From an uncultured Erysipelotrichaceae bacterium (GTDB lineage: Bacteria; Bacillota_I; Bacilli_A; RFN20; CAG-826), in assembly GCA_946612405.1 (NCBI GenBank), contig CAMOEQ010000007.1:1-26402 (forward strand): DNA of 26,402 nucleotides. Direction: 5' to 3'. Under the pieces are notes generated by a model. The model saw nothing but the letters and a program-made list of their open reading frames with translations. It had not been told where the DNA came from and did not search any database. Within the stretch, counting starts at the first letter, position 1, and each line of letters opens with the position of its first letter. Positions 23,132 through 26,402 of the stretch are shown piece by piece. The translations under genes and the position numbers were made by a program.

Positions 23132-24106
23132 TTAAGCTTTATCGTTTGAGCCTAAGACATCAATAATTTTATGTTTAACGATGTCTTTAACATATTTACG
23201 GCCATCACCTAAATATTGACGTGGATCGAAGTGATCTGGATGAGCTTTCATATGTTCTCTAATGCCAGCTGTTAATGCTAAACGAAGATCGCTATCGATG
23301 TTGATCTTACAGACAGCCATTCTAGCAGCTTCTCTTAATTGATCTTCTGGAACACCGACTGCATCAACTAATGCACCACCATTTTCATTAATGATTTTGA
23401 CGTATTCTTGGTTAACTGAGCTAGAACCATGTAAAACGATTGGGAAGCCTGGGAGTCTCTTGGAAACTTCTTCTAAGATATCAAATCTTAATGGTGGAGG
23501 ACAAAGGACACCGGTTTTTGGATCGCGAGTGCATTGTTCTGGTTTGAATTTATAAGCACCATGGCTTGTACCGATTGCAATAGCAAGGGAGTCGACACCA
23601 GTTCTACGAACGAATTCTTCGACTTGCTCTGGTTTGGTGTAGCTTTCGTTTCCGTGTTCAACTTTAACATCGTCTTCGATGCCTGCTAATGTGCCAAGTT
23701 CAGCTTCGACTGTAACGTATGGTTTATGAGCATGAGCATATTCGACGACTTTCTTTGTAATAGCAATGTTTTCTTCGAATGGTTTGCTAGAAGCATCGAT
23801 CATAACGGATGTGAATCCACCATCGATACAATCTTTACAAATTTCAAAGTCAGCTCCATGGTCAAGGTGAAGAACGATTGGAAGATTTGTATCTTCGACA
23901 GCGGCTTCAACCATTTTCTTTAAATAAATAGGTTTAGCATATTTTCTTGCACCAGCACTGACTTGAAGAATAACTGGTGAATTGCATTCTTTAGCAGCTT
24001 CGGTAATTGCTTGAACAATTTCCATGTTGTTGCAGTTGAATGCACCGATGGCATAGCCACCTTTATATGCTTTTTCAAACATTTCTTTTGAGTTAACTAA
24101 TGGCAT
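23132..24106 (-). CDS. fba: Class II fructose-bisphosphate aldolase
   Basis: 324 aa from the ATG at 24106 (MPLVNSKEMFEKAY, the normal start of the family), which has AGAAGG 6 nt upstream; the open frame extends 12 codons further but without a site. Zinc-binding and catalytic motifs are present: VLHLDHGADFE near residue 80, VEAELGTLAGIED near 135, GTSHGAYKF near 180 and LHGSSSV near 225. It splits fructose 1,6-bisphosphate into dihydroxyacetone phosphate and glyceraldehyde 3-phosphate in glycolysis. It is well conserved and is its own transcription unit, which fits a highly expressed housekeeping gene. Confidence 0.95.
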   Translation of the reverse strand: MPLVNSKEMFEKAYKGGYAIGAFNCNNMEIVQAITEAAKECNSPVILQVSAGARKYAKPIYLKKMVEAAVEDTNLPIVLHLDHGADFEICKDCIDGGFTSVMIDASSKPFEENIAITKKVVEYAHAHKPYVTVEAELGTLAGIEDDVKVEHGNESYTKPEQVEEFVRRTGVDSLAIAIGTSHGAYKFKPEQCTRDPKTGVLCPPPLRFDILEEVSKRLPGFPIVLHGSSSVNQEYVKIINENGGALVDAVGVPEDQLREAARMAVCKINIDSDLRLALTAGIREHMKAHPDHFDPRQYLGDGRKYVKDIVKHKIIDVLGSNDKA

Positions 24107-24169
24107 AATATACCTTCTTTCTTTGTGTATATATCTTACCAATTAGAAATTAGTAAGTATATAATTTTT

Positions 24170-25072
24170 TTAAATTAGTCCTGCTAGGACGTTTAGAACC
24201 ATTCCAACAACAACCAAAGCAATAACGATTGATAATTGTAATTTGTTTTTGGTTTTGAAGAACAAAACGGTTCCTAAAGAGACTAAAACAAAGTCTAATC
24301 CGATAATGACATTAATAATGGCTGGAATTGAATTCTCATAAGAGAACGCCGTGTATCTACATATCATTAATAAAGCATTACAAACAGCACCTAAAAATAT
24401 ATAAAGATGGTCTTTCCATTTGATGGTTGCAATTTCTTTGATACTTTTTGTACATAGTGATGCAATTAACATACTTAAGAAAACAAAGCAAATTTGATGA
24501 TACGAAATAACGTCTGAAGGAATTGATGTTAATTTTAATTTTGCAATTAGTAAAACAAATCCAAAGGCAACAACTGATAAAACAGCATAAATAATCCAAA
24601 GATATTTTGCAGTTGGATTAATCTTTTTATTTAAAACAATATAGAAAAGAGAACCTAATAGACTTGCTAAACCAATGAAATATAAAGCGATATTTAATGG
24701 TTTAGCTCCGTTAGTTACAAGTGAAAAGGTAAATATGGAAAATAAAAGATTTGAAAAGAACAATATTCCAGCTGCGCAAAATGGAGCAAAAGCTTCAAGG
24801 TGAGATCTTCTAATTGCTAAAAAATAAAAGAACCAATCTATTGATGTTAAAGCGCCAATTGCTAAAATCCATAACCATTGATCCCATGAAAGAGAATATA
24901 AGGTTGGGACGTGGCCCATCACCAAAGATATCAAAAAGCATGCGATAACAATAAAAAATGATTTTAAAGTTGCGTTTGTTAACGCACTAGCGTGATTAGA
25001 GCCTAAACGATTGAATAACGTATTGCCTGCTGAAGCAAGTAAACCTAGAAAGGCAAATAAAATATATTCCAT
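24170..25072 (-). CDS. EamA/DMT-family transporter
   Basis: 300 aa with about ten evenly spaced hydrophobic segments and short loops, the layout of two EamA repeats. The first half starts LFAFLGLLASAGNTLFNRLG with the typical SIDWFFYFLAIRRSHLEAFAP block. The second half has the matching CRYTAFSYENSIPAIINVIIG block. DMT proteins export or import small metabolites; the substrate cannot be told. No good Shine-Dalgarno site precedes the ATG, and a TATTCT box lies 7 nt upstream, so this too may be a leaderless message, though the promoter is weak. Confidence 0.82.
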   Translation of the reverse strand: MEYILFAFLGLLASAGNTLFNRLGSNHASALTNATLKSFFIVIACFLISLVMGHVPTLYSLSWDQWLWILAIGALTSIDWFFYFLAIRRSHLEAFAPFCAAGILFFSNLLFSIFTFSLVTNGAKPLNIALYFIGLASLLGSLFYIVLNKKINPTAKYLWIIYAVLSVVAFGFVLLIAKLKLTSIPSDVISYHQICFVFLSMLIASLCTKSIKEIATIKWKDHLYIFLGAVCNALLMICRYTAFSYENSIPAIINVIIGLDFVLVSLGTVLFFKTKNKLQLSIVIALVVVGMVLNVLAGLI

Positions 25073-25097
25073 GATAGATAGAATACTCTTTTCTTAA

Positions 25098-25125
25098 TTA
25101 AATAAAAGACACACATATGTGAGTC
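25098..25125 (-). terminator. Terminator of the small DUF2188 gene
   Basis: Minus strand: GACTCACA and TGTGTGTC pair (one U-U mismatch) around a short AT loop, followed by TTTTATTTAATT. It lies just after the stop codon. Confidence 0.55.
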
Positions 25126-25142
25126 AGTTATTTAGCAATGTT

Positions 25143-25583
25143 TTATTGAATGCGACCTTTGTTTTTGCCTTTTGAATTATGAACGAGCATTACGCCACCT
25201 TGATTCTCAGACATTTTCTTGGTGTAATCAACTGCTTCAGCTTGAGTTTTGAATAATTTGATGACTTTATCTCCGCCAGCAAATTTGACAGCCCACATTC
25301 CATCGGAACGTTTGCTAACATGATAAACTCTTTTGCCACTAGTTTCTTTTTCAGGAACGATTACTTTAACGCCTTTCTTGCCAGCCTTCTTTTCAACTAC
25401 TCCCGTTTTCTTTTTTGAATCAGCTTTTCTAGGAGTAATCTTTTCGGTTGCTTTTCTAGGAGTTTCGCTCTTTACAGCTTTTTTAGATTTCTTTTCATCT
25501 TTAGATGATTTCTTAGGGTTTAATCTTTTGGCCTTGGTTTCTGTTTCGGCCTTTTTATCTTTCTTTTTACCAAATAAAGGCAT
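25143..25583 (-). CDS. Small basic protein: Lys/Ala-rich tail plus DUF2188 domain
   Basis: 146 aa. Residues 1-80 are extremely rich in Lys, with Ala, Ser, Thr and Pro, including two TPRKA / ITPRKA repeats near 41-54; this is like a bacterial histone-H1-type tail. Residues 84-140 are a DUF2188 domain (RVYHVSKRSDGMWAVKFAGGDKVIKLF, then KTQAEAVDY), close to the domain at the end of the membrane protein at 17822. AGAGG lies 8 nt before the ATG. The tail should bind nucleic acid non-specifically, so a chromosome-coating or RNA-binding role is plausible; this is inference. A terminator follows, so it is probably monocistronic. Confidence 0.82.
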   Translation of the reverse strand: MPLFGKKKDKKAETETKAKRLNPKKSSKDEKKSKKAVKSETPRKATEKITPRKADSKKKTGVVEKKAGKKGVKVIVPEKETSGKRVYHVSKRSDGMWAVKFAGGDKVIKLFKTQAEAVDYTKKMSENQGGVMLVHNSKGKNKGRIQ

Positions 25584-25626
25584 AAGTTTTTCCTCTTTTC
25601 TTACAAAAATAATATCACTCTAAAAT

Positions 25627-26136
25627 TTAAATTTCTCTTTTTTTATTATTAATGTATCGAGTAAATCTAATTTTGATGTCTCCATCCATTATAGGTTCAC
25701 CCTCATCCACGCATTCAAATTCATCCATTTCGTCTAGGTTTGGGAAGAATACTTCTGCTCCACCATCTTTATCAACTTTGGTCAAAAGTACTTCATCTAC
25801 ATAAGGTAAAGTTTGACGATAAATAGAGGCTCCTCCAATGACAAAAACTGTGTCATTTTTTGAATAATAACGGATTTTTGCCAGGAAATCTTCAAAAGTG
25901 TGGACATTGACCACTCCTTCATAATTATGAGTTTCATCTTGGCTTAAAACGATGTTTGTACGATTCTTTAGTGGCTTACTTCCAGGGAAAGATAAAAGAG
26001 TATTTTCTCCCATACAGACAACGTGTCCTTTTGTTGTTTCACGAAAGAACTTCATGTCTAATGGAAGATTAAAAAGTAAACCGTTTCTTTTTCCGATTCC
26101 CCATTTCTTATCACAATTTAATATTGAAATAATCAT
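25627..26136 (-). CDS. folA: Dihydrofolate reductase
   Basis: 169 aa, normal length. It begins IISILNCDKKWGIGKRNGL, with the Met20-loop region, the catalytic acid Asp27 in NLPLDMKFF, the NADPH motif at GHVVCMGENTLLSFPG, and FVIGGASIYRQTLP near 97-110. It reduces dihydrofolate to tetrahydrofolate, replacing what ThyA consumes. It follows thyA directly (TAA then ATG), the common thyA-folA pair. The normally conserved Pro-Trp at 21-22 is Leu-Phe here, a small but unusual change next to the catalytic acid. Confidence 0.92.
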   Translation of the reverse strand: MIISILNCDKKWGIGKRNGLLFNLPLDMKFFRETTKGHVVCMGENTLLSFPGSKPLKNRTNIVLSQDETHNYEGVVNVHTFEDFLAKIRYYSKNDTVFVIGGASIYRQTLPYVDEVLLTKVDKDGGAEVFFPNLDEMDEFECVDEGEPIMDGDIKIRFTRYINNKKREI

Positions 26137-26402
26137 TTAAATAGCCACCGGGATTTTCTTATCTAATTTTTCATATTCGTAATCGATGAGTTCGAAGTCT
26201 TCAACTTTGAAATCATAGAAGTTTTTAACATTAGGATTAACTTTTAATTTTGGAGCTTTATGTTGTGGTTTATTAATAACTTCTTTGACAATATCAACAT
26301 GTCTATCGTAAATATGCGCATCAGCAATGACGTGAACAAGTTCGCCAGCTTTTAAGCCAGAAACTTGAGCAAACATTATTAATAATAATGAATATTGCAA
26401 AA
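26137..26402 (-). CDS. thyA: Thymidylate synthase, C-terminal fragment (runs off the window)
   Basis: The last 87 or so codons are visible; the true start is beyond the window edge. The sequence SLLLIMFAQVSGLKAGELVHVIADAHIYDRHVDIVKEVI is the family's C-terminal core, with the dUMP-contacting DAHIY motif, and the protein ends IPVAI as most ThyA proteins do. ThyA makes dTMP from dUMP using methylene-tetrahydrofolate and gives dihydrofolate, which the adjacent folA product recycles. Confidence 0.92.
   Translation of the reverse strand, partial: LQYSLLLIMFAQVSGLKAGELVHVIADAHIYDRHVDIVKEVINKPQHKAPKLKVNPNVKNFYDFKVEDFELIDYEYEKLDKKIPVAI

Noticed and set aside
1..26402. tRNA or rRNA genes
   Set aside because: Reading the intergenic regions, I saw no T-arm GGTTCGA-type sequence with matching stems and no ribosomal RNA sequence. 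A covariance scan was not possible.

Overview
The window is AT-rich bacterial DNA from a low-GC Gram-positive lineage. Tryptophan is TGG throughout, and TGA, TAA and TAG all end genes, so the code is the standard bacterial one and not the Mycoplasma code. Short lipoprotein signal peptides with a clean lipobox, FakA/FakB, RlmD/TrmA-type methylase, class II aldolase and adjacent thyA-folA all fit Bacilli. The many Thr/Ser-linked lipoproteins and DUF2188 proteins suggest an uncultured gut-type Bacilli lineage near RF39, RFN20 or Erysipelotrichales; that placement is inference.

Region 1 (1-3730): the start of an unknown gene, then a restriction-modification operon on the minus strand. Its genes, in transcription order, are a DUF3883 protein with PD-(D/E)xK-like residues, a Dam-class adenine methylase and an AlwI/BstNBI-family type IIS endonuclease. 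All three overlap by 1-4 bases. Region 2 (3731-5016): 1.29 kb without a convincing gene. It holds several hairpins, two degenerate direct repeats about 525 bp apart and a 300-bp tract almost free of C. It is the least explained part of the window.

Region 3 (5017-10681): an XRE regulator with an MFS exporter, RlmD, and a surface 5'-nucleotidase lipoprotein. Region 4 (10684-17829): a divergent locus. FakB-FakA (fatty acid kinase) reads leftwards; a TetR regulator, two related lipoproteins of unknown family and an MprF-type flippase-like membrane protein read rightwards. Three copies of one 8-bp box lie on the two divergent promoters, suggesting one lipid- or envelope-related regulon under the TetR protein.

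Region 5 (17822-26402): a membrane protein fused to DUF2188 and RarA; lipoproteins of the endonuclease I and S41 peptidase families; class II fructose-bisphosphate aldolase; an EamA transporter; a small histone-H1-like DUF2188 protein; and folA and the end of thyA. Several first genes (rarA, the nuclease, the nucleotidase, tetR, rlmD) have a -10 box so close to the ATG that their mRNAs should be leaderless or nearly so, whereas internal genes and the apparently acquired genes carry normal Shine-Dalgarno sites.
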